Part shown: piece by piece, positions 27,851-37,076 of the stretch
How positions within the stretch are numbered: the stretch's first letter is position 1
Layout: each line of letters starts with the position of its first letter
Origin: Shewanella dokdonensis
GTDB lineage: Bacteria > Pseudomonadota > Gammaproteobacteria > Enterobacterales > Shewanellaceae
Length of the DNA stretch: 64,000 nt
Reading direction: 5' to 3'
NCBI RefSeq assembly: GCF_018394335.1
Contig: NZ_CP074572.1
Span: 3,286,001-3,350,000 of the forward strand
Notes under the pieces: model-generated
What the model was told of the DNA's origin: nothing
The model's input: only the letters and a program-made list of their open reading frames with translations
Databases searched by the model: none
Made by a program: the position numbers and the translations under genes

Positions 27851-28700
27851 CATACATCGACGCTTCCATGAGGGGACGATGGGCCGCCGGGTTCGTTGAT
27901 GGGCGAATAATTTCCGGCATCTGATTGGAATGCAGCATTGAACCGTAACGGGCCAGGATCTGTTCATAGCGTCCATCGTCCATGATCAGTTTCAGGCCCT
28001 GATTGAACGCGCTGATCAGCGCCTGACTCCTGGGATTATCGATGCCAGCAGATAGGTACAGATTTTGTATTGTCAGTGGCGGACCGGTGAATTGGTAACG
28101 GTCTGCCAGTTTTAACTGATAAAAGCGGTAACTGGCCACGATCTCATCTTCCAGCGTTAGATCCAGCCGTTTCGCCGCCAGCATCCGCAGGTTTGCCAGA
28201 AGATCCTGATGAGGTTCGCGGATAAAGTTATGGCTCTTAGCAAATTCCCCGGTATAACTGTAGTCCCGCACGATACCCACTCTTTTTCCGCGCAGTGACG
28301 CCAGATCATGATATTCAAATGGATCGCCAACCCGTTTGATAAAACGTAGCCGATTTTGCAGGTAAGGTTCAGAAAACAGCAAAATCTGCTGTCTATCCTC
28401 TGACTTCCATGTTGCGAGCAACAGATCGTTTCTACCGTCAACCACATCCCTCATCGCCCTGGCCCAGGGCTTGATAGTGACTTGCAGTGTCACTCCTTGC
28501 GTTTGCAGTGCTGTTGTGACGATGTCGAGTGCGAGTCCATTTCGGCCATCCACATCAATAATTCGGCCATCCACATCAATAAATGGTGGCCAGGCATCGT
28601 TAGTGATTGATGCCACTGTGGGATGTTCAGTCGCCGCCACAACCGGAAAGGTCAGCAACATTGACAGCAGTAGGGCAATCCGGGTGGCGCGGCTATTCAT
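27786..28700 (-). CDS. Periplasmic solute-binding protein, family 3 type
   Basis: A roughly 304-residue secreted protein with a signal peptide (LTFPVVAATEH) and the amino-acid-binding-protein fold: NDAWPPFIDVDG at the start, ALDIVTTAL, then LFSEPYLQNRLRFI and LRGKRVGIVRDYSYTGEF. No transporter permease or ATPase lies nearby, so it may act as a free-standing sensor-like or orphan binding protein. ATG at 28700 has AGAGG six bases upstream; the longer frame lacks a signal peptide start. A 21-base tandem duplication (28541-28582) adds a second IIDVDGR copy in the N-terminal lobe. Confidence 0.8.
   Translation of the reverse strand: MNSRATRIALLLSMLLTFPVVAATEHPTVASITNDAWPPFIDVDGRIIDVDGRNGLALDIVTTALQTQGVTLQVTIKPWARAMRDVVDGRNDLLLATWKSEDRQQILLFSEPYLQNRLRFIKRVGDPFEYHDLASLRGKRVGIVRDYSYTGEFAKSHNFIREPHQDLLANLRMLAAKRLDLTLEDEIVASYRFYQLKLADRYQFTGPPLTIQNLYLSAGIDNPRSQALISAFNQGLKLIMDDGRYEQILARYGSMLHSNQMPEIIRPSTNPAAHRPLMEASMYVSTASPTSHLNMPWWHLPGAL
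28541..28582. repeat. 21-bp tandem duplication inside the binding-protein gene
   Basis: TTCGGCCATCCACATCAATA plus A occurs twice back to back (28541-28561, 28562-28582). It keeps the frame and repeats seven residues (DVDGRII). Confidence 0.85.
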
Positions 28701-28832
28701 CGGCGACCTCTTAGGTTGATTTACTGCTAGCGCGCAGTGCCGCCAGGTTGACCGACGCTGCGCCAAGCACGCTGTGCAGTGGGAATTGTCCACGTTTATC
28801 GGCACTGCCTGATGGCATGTCACATAGTAGGC

Positions 28833-31087
28833 TCAGCGCTTCACAAACATGGGTGACACTCCAGATATGGAATTTCCCCGAGCGACTGCATCGACTACGG
28901 ACTGCTTCAACATCAGGTTATTGACATTGCTGGCAGGAATGATCACGCCTTGTGTGTGTTTACGCCCTTTGCGCTGGCAAACATCGAAAAAACCTTCAAT
29001 TTTTTCATTGACGCCACCAATCGGTTGAGCTTCTCCAAACTGGTTCATTGACCCGGTGATAGCAATGTCCTGGCGGATAGCAATATCGCTGATTGCTGAC
29101 AGTATGGCACAGCATTCGGCCATTGATGCACTGTCGCCATCCACCCCAGAGTATGATTGTTCAAAAGTGAGTGAAGTTGTGAGCGGTATGGCTTGGTCTT
29201 TCCCAAGCAAGTTATTGATAAATGCTGATAAAATCCATACACCTTTAGAATGGATTTTACCGCCGAGGCGTACCTTATGTTCAATATCCAGCACTTCACC
29301 TTTACCAAAACTGGTGCTGGCTGTGATGCGATTAGGCATGCCAAATTGATGGTCGCTGGTCGCGATAACTGACAATGCGTTGATTTGGCCTACCGCTTTA
29401 CCTTTGACCTCCAGCAGGTTGGTGCCTTGGGTGAACCCTAACATCAACTGATCGCGCAGTTTGGATACGCGTTGTTCCTGCTGGGTCAAGGCTTGTTCTA
29501 CATGTATGGCGCGGATGGATCTGGCATTCACTGAGTTTGCGCAATAATGGCTTTCCCGCAGTAGGTTAGCCACATTGGCCGAATGCAGTGACAGCTGTGT
29601 TTGATCTTCTGCCTGACGGGAACTGTATTCGATAATGCGGGCGATGGCACTATGGTCGCAGTGCAGTAACTGGTTGTCATGCACGATGGATGAGATAAAA
29701 CGTGCATAGAGACTTTCCACTTTAGCGCTACGGGGCATGGTGTCTTCGAAGTCGGCGGTCACCCGGAACAATTCACAGAAGTCAGGATCATAGTGTTGCA
29801 GTAATTGATATGTCTGATAGTCACCGAACAAGACGATTTTAACATCTAGTGGGATTGGCTGTGGTTCCAGTGATACCGCGCCGGACAGCGAGACTTCGCG
29901 CTCCAGTGAATTAAGATCCAGCGTCCGGGAACGTAATGCCCGTTTTAAGCCATCCCAGACATAAGGACGTTCGAGCACTTTAATGGCATCCATCAGCAAC
30001 ACCCCGCCGTTAGCGCGATGCAGACTGCCTGAACGGATGAGCGAGAAGTCAGTAAATACGGTGCCGCGAAAAGTCGCATTTTCGACATAACCGAATAAGC
30101 CATGATAGGTAGGATTTTCTTCTACTACTACCGGGAAGCTCGGCTGCTCTTGGGTAACCAGCAAATTCACCTGATAACGGCGAGGCATCTTTTTTCCAGC
30201 GAAGCATAAGCAAGCCCAAGTTGGTCTTCACTTTGCTCCAAGAAAATATCCAGATTCCCCAGCATGTCTTTTTGCATAGCGGTCAGAAAGTTGCGGATCT
30301 CTGGAACCGCGCGGTAATCATCTTTCAGTGGTTTGAAAAAATGGCTTAAGACTTCGCGGGCTACCTGTTCATCGTGCTGTTGCTGTTTGGTACTGAACTC
30401 CTCTTCCCATTCTGTCAGTTGCCGCACTATGCCCCGCAGCCGCGATTCTAGGTGGCGGATATTTTCCTCAAATTTATTGCGCTCAGCTTCCGGTAACGCG
30501 GCATAGCTTTCATCGGTATGCGGTTCTTCACCGTTAAGCGCCATGAGTTGATAGTCGCCATCAGGACTGATGGTCAGCCGTACTTGTTTTTCCTTTGCCT
30601 CAGTCGCCAGTTCGGCCAGTGTCGCTTCTTGACGCTGGGTCAACTGGGTTTTCAGTTTATCAGCTCGGCGATAATACACTTCGTTATCAAAAGCTAACGG
30701 CAAGGCTTTCACCAAGCGTAGTACGGTTTTTTCCACCTCTTTTTTAAATTGGGCACCGCTGCCCGCAGGCAAACGCAGCACTTGCGGGGTTCTGGGTTCA
30801 TCAAAATTCGCGACATAACACCAGTCGTGTAGCTCCTGCTCCAGCGGTTGGTGGCGTTTCAAGTAGCGCAGCATCATAGTGCGCTTACCCAGACCACTGC
30901 GACCGATAGCAAAAATGTTATAGCCCTTGTCACGGATGGACATGGCAAATTCGATCGCACTCTGCGCGCGTTCTTGACCGATAATATCGTCCAGTGGCGC
31001 CAGTTCACGGGTGGAGTTGTTAGTTCCCAACAGACTGAGATCGGCTGGGCGATAGAGCTGTTGTGCATCAAGGGCACTAATAGCCAT
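28833..31087 (-). pseudogene. Lon-family ATP-dependent protease, AAA-associated type (frame broken once)
   Basis: Cytoplasmic AAA+ protease of the Lon-like (LonC/YcbZ-related) group. The N-terminal frame carries LDDIIGQERAQSAIEFAM and the Walker A-like GRSGLGKRTMM; a long coiled-coil insertion follows. The C-terminal frame has ANGGVLLMDAIKVLERPYVWDGL and the Lon proteolytic dyad: Ser in GVDGDSASMAE and Lys in PIGGVNEKIEGFFD. The break is in the plus-strand T run 30190-30195 (one more T gives LEKKMPRRYQV), restoring about 750 residues. ATG at 31087 is favoured by AAGGA seven bases upstream. Confidence 0.87.
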
Positions 31088-31211
31088 GAAAGCTTCCTTG
31101 TTATTCATCATTCAGGCATGGTTTACACGACAATAAAGGGCGACGTACGGCAAAGCAATTGCTGTGAATGGATTAACACAAGTTTTGTGCTCCAGCCCAC
31201 TGCCAGATTGT

Positions 31212-31640
31212 TCACGATTGCCAGTGTTGTGGGCCGGATGTTTGCTGCTCTTGGTATTGCTGTTGTGCTTTAAGAACGTGATCTATGTTTTCCTCAATCC
31301 AATCGGCTAACCCCACAACTTGACGGGCAATGAGCACACCGCTAGTGGTTAGCGTGTATTCCACATGCGGTGGCACGACGGGGAAAACCGTACGTTCTAC
31401 AAAGCCGTCACTCTCTAACTGTTGTAGTGTTTGTGCTAGCATTTTTTCACTGACGCCGAGGATCTTGCGTTTCAACGCGCTGAATCGCTGCTGCTCTCCA
31501 TTCAATAGCGCCAGTAATACCAGAACTCCCCAACGGCTGGTGACGTGTTTAAGCACTTCCCGTGATGGGCATCTGTCTGAAAACAGGTTGCCCCGTTGCA
31601 TCTGTGCCGCTAAACCAGTTTCAGGGGTTGGTTGTTTCAT
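31212..31640 (-). CDS. ytfH: HxlR-family transcriptional regulator
   Basis: A 142-residue winged-helix regulator with the HxlR hallmark Cys followed by a conserved core: DRCPSREVLKHVTSRWGVLVLLALL, then RFSALKRKILGVSEKMLAQTLQQLESDGFVERTVF. It is divergent from a qorB-type quinone reductase gene, the same pairing as ytfH-ytfG (qorB) in E. coli. The lone Cys may sense quinones or electrophiles. TACTTAC occurs twice (31646, 31664) between the two genes, 18 bases apart, and could be the operator. Confidence 0.88.
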   Translation of the reverse strand: MKQPTPETGLAAQMQRGNLFSDRCPSREVLKHVTSRWGVLVLLALLNGEQQRFSALKRKILGVSEKMLAQTLQQLESDGFVERTVFPVVPPHVEYTLTTSGVLIARQVVGLADWIEENIDHVLKAQQQYQEQQTSGPQHWQS

Positions 31641-31645
31641 TTTTA

Positions 31646-31670
31646 TACTTACCTTTTTGTGTGTACTTAC
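31646..31670. promoter_or_regulatory. Direct repeat in the ytfH-qorB gap
   Basis: TACTTAC at 31646-31652 and again at 31664-31670, 18 bases apart, just upstream of the HxlR start. Spacing near two helical turns suggests an operator, but this is only positional evidence. Confidence 0.35.
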
Positions 31671-31762
31671 TAAAAGTTTGTGTTGGCGCTAGTATAGCGA
31701 CTAACGATGGCACGATACCAGTGACATTTACTTTATCGAGTAAGTTAACAAGGAGCACGAAC

Positions 31763-32611
31763 ATGCTGGCAGTAACAGGCGCAACCGGACAACTTGGCAG
31801 ATTAGTTATTGAAGCGTTATTGAAAAAGGTACCAGCACAGCAGATTGTGGCGGCGGTACGTAACCCAGATAAGGCAAAAGATTTAGCCGCAAAGGGCATC
31901 CAGGTAAGATTGGCGGATTACAACCACCCCAATACTCTGGTTAGCGCGTTTGCGAATGTTGATAAGTTATTGCTGATCTCCTCCAGCGAAATTGGCAAAA
32001 GAACTGAGCAGCATAAAGCCGTCATTGATGCGGCTAAAGCGGCCGGTGTTAGCTTGTTGGCCTATACCAGTCTGTTACACACAGATACTTCGCCTTTGAT
32101 GTTGGCCGAAGAACACAGCGCCACTGAAGCATATATCAAGCAGAGTGGTATTCCCGCAGTGATTTTGCGCAACGGCTGGTACAGCGAAAACTATACCGGT
32201 AGTGTGGCTGCCGCCCTGAGTCACGGTGCTGTATTTGGTTGTGCTAAAGATGGCAAGTTGGCAACCGCGAGCCGGGCAGATTATGCCGCCGCCGCTGCTG
32301 CGGTATTAACGCAGCCAGATCAAGCTGGCAAAGTGTATGAACTGGCAGGAGATAATGCTTTTACCCTGACTCAGTATGCCGCTTATATCAGCGCAGCTAG
32401 TGGTAAAAAAGTGGAATATAAAAATCTGTCGCAGGCAGAATATATTAAGCTGCTAGAACAGGTTGGTTTGCCAGCAGCCGTTGCTTCAATGCTGGGCGAT
32501 TCTGAAGCGGGTGCGGCACAAGGCGCTTTGTTTGACAATAGTAAGCAGTTGTCAGCACTGATTGGTCGCCCAACCACACCGATAGCGCAGAGCATTAAAG
32601 CTGTGCTCTAG
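31763..32611 (+). CDS. qorB: NAD(P)H:quinone oxidoreductase QorB-like
   Basis: NmrA/SDR-type quinone reductase. The 282-residue protein follows E. coli QorB closely: MLAVTGATGQLGRLVIEALLKKVP, VAAVRNPDKAKDLAAKGIQVR, KLLLISSSEIGKRTEQHK, LLAYTSLLHTDTSPL and RNGWYSENYTGS. The GATGQLG motif is the dinucleotide site. ATG at 31763 has AAGGAG eight bases upstream; the longer open frame reaches back into the divergent HxlR gene and is not credible. Probably induced when HxlR releases the shared gap. Confidence 0.93.
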   Translation: MLAVTGATGQLGRLVIEALLKKVPAQQIVAAVRNPDKAKDLAAKGIQVRLADYNHPNTLVSAFANVDKLLLISSSEIGKRTEQHKAVIDAAKAAGVSLLAYTSLLHTDTSPLMLAEEHSATEAYIKQSGIPAVILRNGWYSENYTGSVAAALSHGAVFGCAKDGKLATASRADYAAAAAAVLTQPDQAGKVYELAGDNAFTLTQYAAYISAASGKKVEYKNLSQAEYIKLLEQVGLPAAVASMLGDSEAGAAQGALFDNSKQLSALIGRPTTPIAQSIKAVL

Positions 32612-32644
32612 ATAAATTAGATTTATCAAAATTAGTTTTTGCCT

Positions 32645-32687
32645 AAGTGGCAAATTTCGAAGGAGACCGCTTTGGAATTTGCCACTT
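32645..32687. terminator. Long stem-loop between convergent qorB and XRE genes
   Basis: AAGTGGCAAATT (32645-32656) pairs perfectly with AATTTGCCACTT (32676-32687), with more pairing inside. It has only a weak T tail on either strand, so termination is likely but not certain. Confidence 0.55.
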
Positions 32688-32768
32688 TTAACACTTTCCC
32701 CGTTTATCGCGAGTTTTTTAACCTGTCATTGCTGAAATATTATTTCATATTGCAATACATTGTATATT

Positions 32769-33143
32769 TTAAATTTTACCATTTTGCCAATGATGTAATA
32801 ACCGAACCTGCTCAAGCAGTAGTTTTCGATTGTCGTTGGAGAGTTCGTGGAACAGTCGCAGCAATATCTGTGTTTCTGGGGCCGCAATTACATCATCATG
32901 GTTTGACCAAGTATCTACATCCGTCACGTTCTGTACTATCCCTTTTTCACAAGCCGCATAGAGGCTTGACGGGGTTGTATCTAGCGCATTAGCCAGTTTA
33001 ATCAATAACTTTTGTGATGGTTGGCGTAAGCCATTTTCAATGCGAGAAACACTACTGGTTGCCATGTCGGCATCCAGTGCGAGCTGTTCTTGTGTCAGTT
33101 TGCGTTGGATGCGCAAAACTCTGATGGCGTGTCCTATATGCAT
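32769..33143 (-). CDS. XRE-family transcriptional regulator
   Basis: A 124-residue protein with an N-terminal Cro/C1-type helix-turn-helix (IGHAIRVLRIQRKLTQEQLALDADMATSSVSRIENGLRQPS) and a short C-terminal half rich in Leu and His. No peptidase or sensor domain is seen. It is divergent from a PAS-EAL gene; three ATAGGCAA copies and one TTGCC-N5-GGCAA palindrome lie in the 202-base gap, so it probably controls itself and perhaps the EAL gene. An opposite-strand open frame covering the same bases has no ribosome-binding site or recognisable domain and is not counted. Confidence 0.85.
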   Translation of the reverse strand: MHIGHAIRVLRIQRKLTQEQLALDADMATSSVSRIENGLRQPSQKLLIKLANALDTTPSSLYAACEKGIVQNVTDVDTWSNHDDVIAAPETQILLRLFHELSNDNRKLLLEQVRLLHHWQNGKI

Positions 33144-33164
33144 GATTTAATTATCCAGTGCATA

Positions 33165-33223
33165 TTGCCAAATAGGCAAAACCATATAGGCAAATTGCTT
33201 GACACAATGTTCCTTATAGGCAA
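33165..33223. promoter_or_regulatory. ATAGGCAA repeats, candidate XRE operators
   Basis: ATAGGCAA occurs at 33172, 33186 and 33216; the first is part of TTGCC-AAATA-GGCAA. The third copy lies inside the spacer of the putative PAS-EAL promoter, where bound regulator would block RNA polymerase. Confidence 0.55.
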
Positions 33224-33227
33224 TATT
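33199..33227 (+). promoter_or_regulatory. Candidate promoter of the PAS-EAL gene
   Basis: A perfect -35 TTGACA (33199-33204) is followed after 17 bases by AATATT (33222-33227), which matches the -10 consensus in four of six positions. It is 118 bases before the start codon. Confidence 0.5.
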
Positions 33228-33345
33228 CGGAGACTGATTTGATGACACAGTGATAAATGTAGGCCACTGCGCCGATTGCAGAGATATCTGCCGGGGTGGG
33301 CTGGTTGTCAGGTGCCGTGATTAACATTGGGAAAAGGACGTCAAT

Positions 33346-34557
33346 GTGCTGGGTAATAGTAGTACTCTCCGGCGGGAATACGAATTGCTGGAACAACTTA
33401 CTGATAGCATAGTGGTTGTGAATGCTGTTGGTGAGATTCTTTTAGTTAATACATCAGCGTTAAAGCGCTGGCGTTATCAGTCTGAACAGTTGCTCGGTGA
33501 ATCCATTTTCCAGTTGCTGGACGAGTCTGAAAGCCGCATATCTCTACCGTTAAGTCAGATAGTCGGCAAGACCGTTGATGTGAAACTGCGACAGGGCAAT
33601 GGCGAACATCGTAAAGTTGTTATGTCTGTCTCCAAATTGCGAGCGGAAGATCCGGCCCTTTATCTGTTAATTGTCAAATACAGTTATCCGTTAGCCCTTC
33701 CCAGAAGTACCGTGTCACCACAGTATTCTAAGCAGTTTCTACTGAAAGCAGCGAACAACAGCAATCAAGAACAAGTCGCGGCAGGTGGCAGCCATCTCTC
33801 ATTTGCGGATGACTTACGCGAGGCCATCGCTCAGCAACAACTACAGCTTTATTTTCAGCCTCAGATTGACATTAATACGGGGGTCATATGTGGGGTAGAA
33901 GCGCTATGCCGCTGGTTTCACTGTGAACATGGCATGATCCCTCCTGACAAATTTATTACCTTGGCAGAGTCGGTCGGCATTATCACCGAACTTGATCTAT
34001 GGGTGCTACGTGCTTCATGTCAGCAATTATTACAGTGGCGTGCCAAGGGACTGCAGATCCCGTGTATTTCCGTCAACTTGTCATCGGTAAATTTACGCTA
34101 TCCAGCATTACCAGAATTGATCTTTGAAGTATTGCAGGAATGTCACTTGACTACCGATGACGTGATCATCGAGATCACCGAAAGCGGATTTGTGGAGCAC
34201 GAACCTATTGTGCAGGACGTTATCAATGAACTGTACGCGAATGGCATTCAGCTGTCGGTGGATGATTTTGGTATCGGCTACTCCAATTTAAGTCGATTGC
34301 AGACCTTACCTGTGAGCCAGTTGAAACTGGATAGGAGCCTGATAGAACACATAGAAACTAGCAGTATTGCCAGATCAATCAGTGAAGCGGCGCTGCAGAT
34401 TGGTAAAAGCATGCAGCTCCAAGTGGTTGCAGAAGGCGTGGAATCAGAAAACCAATACCAGATATTGAAGGAATTTGGGTTCCATGTTGCTCAAGGGTAT
34501 CTGTTTTCTGCACCGCTGAGTGTTACTCAGTTTGAACGCTGGGTTATTTCCCAATAA
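33346..34557 (+). CDS. PAS-EAL c-di-GMP phosphodiesterase
   Basis: A 403-residue cytoplasmic protein with an N-terminal PAS sensor (about residues 12-105) and an EAL domain from about 150. The EAL motif is intact (Glu185-Ala-Leu), as are SVNLS, IEITES, DDFGIGYSNLSRL, AEGVES and the final QGYLF, so catalytic activity is likely; LKLDRS replaces the more common LKIDRS but keeps the Lys-Asp pair. There is no GGDEF domain and no membrane segment. GTG at 33346 is preceded by AAGGA. An XRE regulator gene is divergent. A chemoreceptor gene follows 24 bases downstream, so both may be co-transcribed. Confidence 0.9.
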   Translation: MLGNSSTLRREYELLEQLTDSIVVVNAVGEILLVNTSALKRWRYQSEQLLGESIFQLLDESESRISLPLSQIVGKTVDVKLRQGNGEHRKVVMSVSKLRAEDPALYLLIVKYSYPLALPRSTVSPQYSKQFLLKAANNSNQEQVAAGGSHLSFADDLREAIAQQQLQLYFQPQIDINTGVICGVEALCRWFHCEHGMIPPDKFITLAESVGIITELDLWVLRASCQQLLQWRAKGLQIPCISVNLSSVNLRYPALPELIFEVLQECHLTTDDVIIEITESGFVEHEPIVQDVINELYANGIQLSVDDFGIGYSNLSRLQTLPVSQLKLDRSLIEHIETSSIARSISEAALQIGKSMQLQVVAEGVESENQYQILKEFGFHVAQGYLFSAPLSVTQFERWVISQ

Positions 34558-34581
34558 TAAAAAAGTCGTTGTGGAGTATTT

Positions 34582-36204
34582 ATGATACGCGCTGTCGGGA
34601 TTGCTAAACGTTCGTTTTTTTCTTTTGGTCTGTTAGGAATGGTTACCTTACTGCTAGGACTATTTGCGGTGGGGCAACTGGGCATTTTGAAGAATGATAT
34701 TAATGTGCTCAGTCAGCAGTGGTTACCCGCAGTGGCAAAAACCGGGGAAATGCAACGTGATTTTCTAAGCTTACGGGTAAGTGCCAGTGAAATTTTTAAC
34801 CGTAATGATGATGACAATATTGCCAAAATATCGACTGATATCAGTCACTGGTCAGATAAGTTATCTGATGCAGAACAGCAACTAGAAGCCTTTATTGTTA
34901 CGGATGAAGCCAAAAAGATATTTAAGTCGGTCAAACAGTTAAGAGAAAACTATATTGCAGCGGTGAAACAGATTGTGGTGTTGATCCAACAGGGCAATCG
35001 ACAAGATGCGCTGCTGCTACGTAGTAAAGATGTTCAGCCTATTTCGGCAGAATTAGTCTCCGCATTGGATGATCTGTCGGCGCATCAAGTAGATCAAGCC
35101 ACCAAAGCTTCATCTCAGGCCATCACTGTATTTGGCGAAACCAAAGTTGCCTTATTGTCAGGTGCCGTAGTGGCCTTGGCGATTGTACTGGTCCTCGCTT
35201 GGTTATTCAGTCGTAGTTTGATTACCCCACTGCGAGAAGCGGTAGATGTCGCCCGCACTATCTCTTCTGGTGACCTGACACTCGAATTTGTCGATGAAGG
35301 ACGCGATGAAGCGGCGGATATGATAATCGCTCTACGACAAATGCAGACCAAGTTACGTGACGCCATGCACACCATCGGTGACTCTTCTCGCCAACTGGCG
35401 GCGACCTCTGAGGAACTGAGTGTGGTGACCGGCCAGTCCACCCAGATTGCCACGGAACAGAGCGATCAGTTGCAACAGGCGGCATCAGCGGTAAATGAAT
35501 TGACCGTGGCGATTGATGATGTAGCTAGAAGTGCCGCAACTGCATCTGACAATTCCAATCTTGCCAATGACAAAACTGCCCAAGGGCAACATAAAGTCAG
35601 TGAGACTATTCAGACGATAGAAGCCTTGGTTGAGGGGATTAAACAGTCTTCTGCGGGGATCAGCCAACTGGCACAAAAAGTCACCGAGATTGGTTCGGTG
35701 ATGGATGTGATCCGCGGTGTTGCAGAGCAGACCAACCTGTTAGCACTGAATGCGGCCATTGAAGCTGCACGCGCCGGAGAGCAGGGCCGCGGTTTTGCTG
35801 TGGTGGCCGATGAAGTTCGCGCGTTGGCGCATCGGACTCAGGAATCTACCGCTGAAATTGAAGCCATGATTAAGTCGGTGCAATCTGAAACCAGCCATGC
35901 GGTCAACGATATGTCACAGAGCAATCTTCGCGCCGCAGAAACGCTGACCGTGGCCAATGAAGCCGGGCAAGCACTGACAGAAATTGCTGCATTGATAAAT
36001 GACATCAGCCAGCAAAATTTGACAATTGCCGCTGCGGCAGAAGAACAGGCAACTGTTGCCAGAACTGTAGATAGCAGTTTGGTGTCAATTCGGGATCTGT
36101 CCGTACAAACAGCCGCGGGTTCGCAACAGACCAGCGCCTCAAGCACTGAGCTTGCGGGCCTAGCAGAAAAACTGAATGAACTGATCTCAAGATTCAAGTA
36201 TTGA
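34582..36204 (+). CDS. Methyl-accepting chemotaxis protein (4HB type with HAMP)
   Basis: A 540-residue transmembrane chemoreceptor: first membrane helix near residues 10-30, a periplasmic four-helix-bundle sensor (about 35-190), a second helix ([20 protein letters not shown]), a HAMP domain ([22 protein letters not shown]) and the signalling region with [24 protein letters not shown]. No C-terminal NWETF-type pentapeptide is present. It starts 24 bases after the PAS-EAL gene and is closed by a stem-loop, so taxis and c-di-GMP signalling may be expressed together. The ligand is unknown. Confidence 0.93.
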   Translation: MIRAVGIAKRSFFSFGLLGMVTLLLGLFAVGQLGILKNDINVLSQQWLPAVAKTGEMQRDFLSLRVSASEIFNRNDDDNIAKISTDISHWSDKLSDAEQQLEAFIVTDEAKKIFKSVKQLRENYIAAVKQIVVLIQQGNRQDALLLRSKDVQPISAELVSALDDLSAHQVDQATKASSQAITVFGETKVALLSGAVVALAIVLVLAWLFSRSLITPLREAVDVARTISSGDLTLEFVDEGRDEAADMIIALRQMQTKLRDAMHTIGDSSRQLAATSEELSVVTGQSTQIATEQSDQLQQAASAVNELTVAIDDVARSAATASDNSNLANDKTAQGQHKVSETIQTIEALVEGIKQSSAGISQLAQKVTEIGSVMDVIRGVAEQTNLLALNAAIEAARAGEQGRGFAVVADEVRALAHRTQESTAEIEAMIKSVQSETSHAVNDMSQSNLRAAETLTVANEAGQALTEIAALINDISQQNLTIAAAAEEQATVARTVDSSLVSIRDLSVQTAAGSQQTSASSTELAGLAEKLNELISRFKY

Positions 36205-36282
36205 GATTTTTGCACGAGTTTCGCACCATACTAAAGGCGTGCAGATAGCAGTAGATAGCTTGCTGAAAGTAAACAAATCAGT

Positions 36283-36312
36283 AATATAGCCACTAGTTTA
36301 TGTGGCTATATT
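36283..36312 (+). terminator. Stem-loop after the 4HB chemoreceptor gene
   Basis: AATATAGCCAC (36283-36293) pairs perfectly with GTGGCTATATT (36302-36312) around an eight-base loop. A TATAAT follows directly at 36313-36318, 16 bases before the next start codon, so it may also serve the next gene. Confidence 0.6.
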
Positions 36313-36333
36313 TATAATAAAGGTGTGGTGATT

Positions 36334-36841
36334 ATGTCTAAACTCGAAATAGCACTCGAGCATCTGCTGTTCCGTTCGCGCTGGTTGCTGGCGCCGTTCT
36401 TTTTCGGGTTGATGCTGGCGGTATTAGCGCTGCTGGTGAAATTTTTAAAGAACTTTTTTACTTACTTTCCGGGATCTTTAGCGATACGCCGGAAGAGTCA
36501 ATAGTCAGTATTCTCACGTTAGTGGACAGTGCCTTGTTGGCCAGCTTGCTACTGATTATCGCTTTTAGTGGGTATGAAAACTTTGTCTCTAAAATGTCGG
36601 TAGACGATCATGAAGACCGACCCGCGTGGATGGGTAAAGTCGGTTTTGCCGATCTCAAATTAAAATTGATTGGTGCTATTGTGGCTATCTCTGCCGTTGA
36701 GCTGCTCAAAGCTTTTGTGGCGGCGGGGAACTCAGCAGTAACGTGCTTGGCTGGAAAGTGGGCATACACCTGACATTTGTGGTTTCCGGGGTGTTATTTG
36801 CCATTACCGATGCCATTGCTGACCGCCAGAAAAAACACTGA
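36334..36841 (+). pseudogene. yqhA: YqhA/UPF0114-family membrane protein (frame broken twice)
   Basis: Small integral membrane protein of unknown function. The three frame pieces together follow E. coli YqhA: LEHLLFRSRWLLAPFFFGLMLAVLALLVKF, then LVDSALLASLLLIIAFSGYENFVSKM and IVAISAVELLKAFV, then GIHLTFVVSGVLFAITDAIADR. One T added near 36442-36446 and one G added at 36725-36728 restore about 169 residues, the family length, with three to four membrane helices. Two run deletions in half a kilobase point to sequence error rather than decay. Confidence 0.85.
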
Positions 36842-36884
36842 CATCAGGCAAATACTCGTCCGTTAAGCGCACCTCAATGAATGT

Positions 36885-36926
36885 AAGGGCTCTAGCATTA
36901 TGGTGGTACATCTTGCTGGAGCCCTT
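36885..36926. terminator. Stem-loop between convergent yqhA and gss
   Basis: AAGGGCTC (36885-36892) and GAGCCCTT (36919-36926) pair, extended inward by TAGCA/TGCTG. There is no T run, so termination is presumed from its place between convergent genes. Confidence 0.5.
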
Positions 36927-37076
36927 GCTGTTTAGCTTGCGTGCCCTGCTGTTTAACTAGCCATAGTGACGGTTGCTTTGGCTCAACGCCATATCTGCAT
37001 AAAACCGATGGCGCATGCAAAAGTGACATTGGTGATATCAACTTCCCGCTAGCATTTTTATCACTCTTGCTGTTTG

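Noticed and set aside
32639..32992. Open frame of 117 codons on the plus strand past qorB
   Set aside because: It lies opposite the XRE gene, has no recognisable domain, and begins inside a stem-loop; the minus-strand gene has a clear helix-turn-helix.
36313..36318. TATAAT as a definite promoter of yqhA
   Set aside because: No -35 at a workable distance and it abuts a terminator stem, so it is mentioned only as a possibility.
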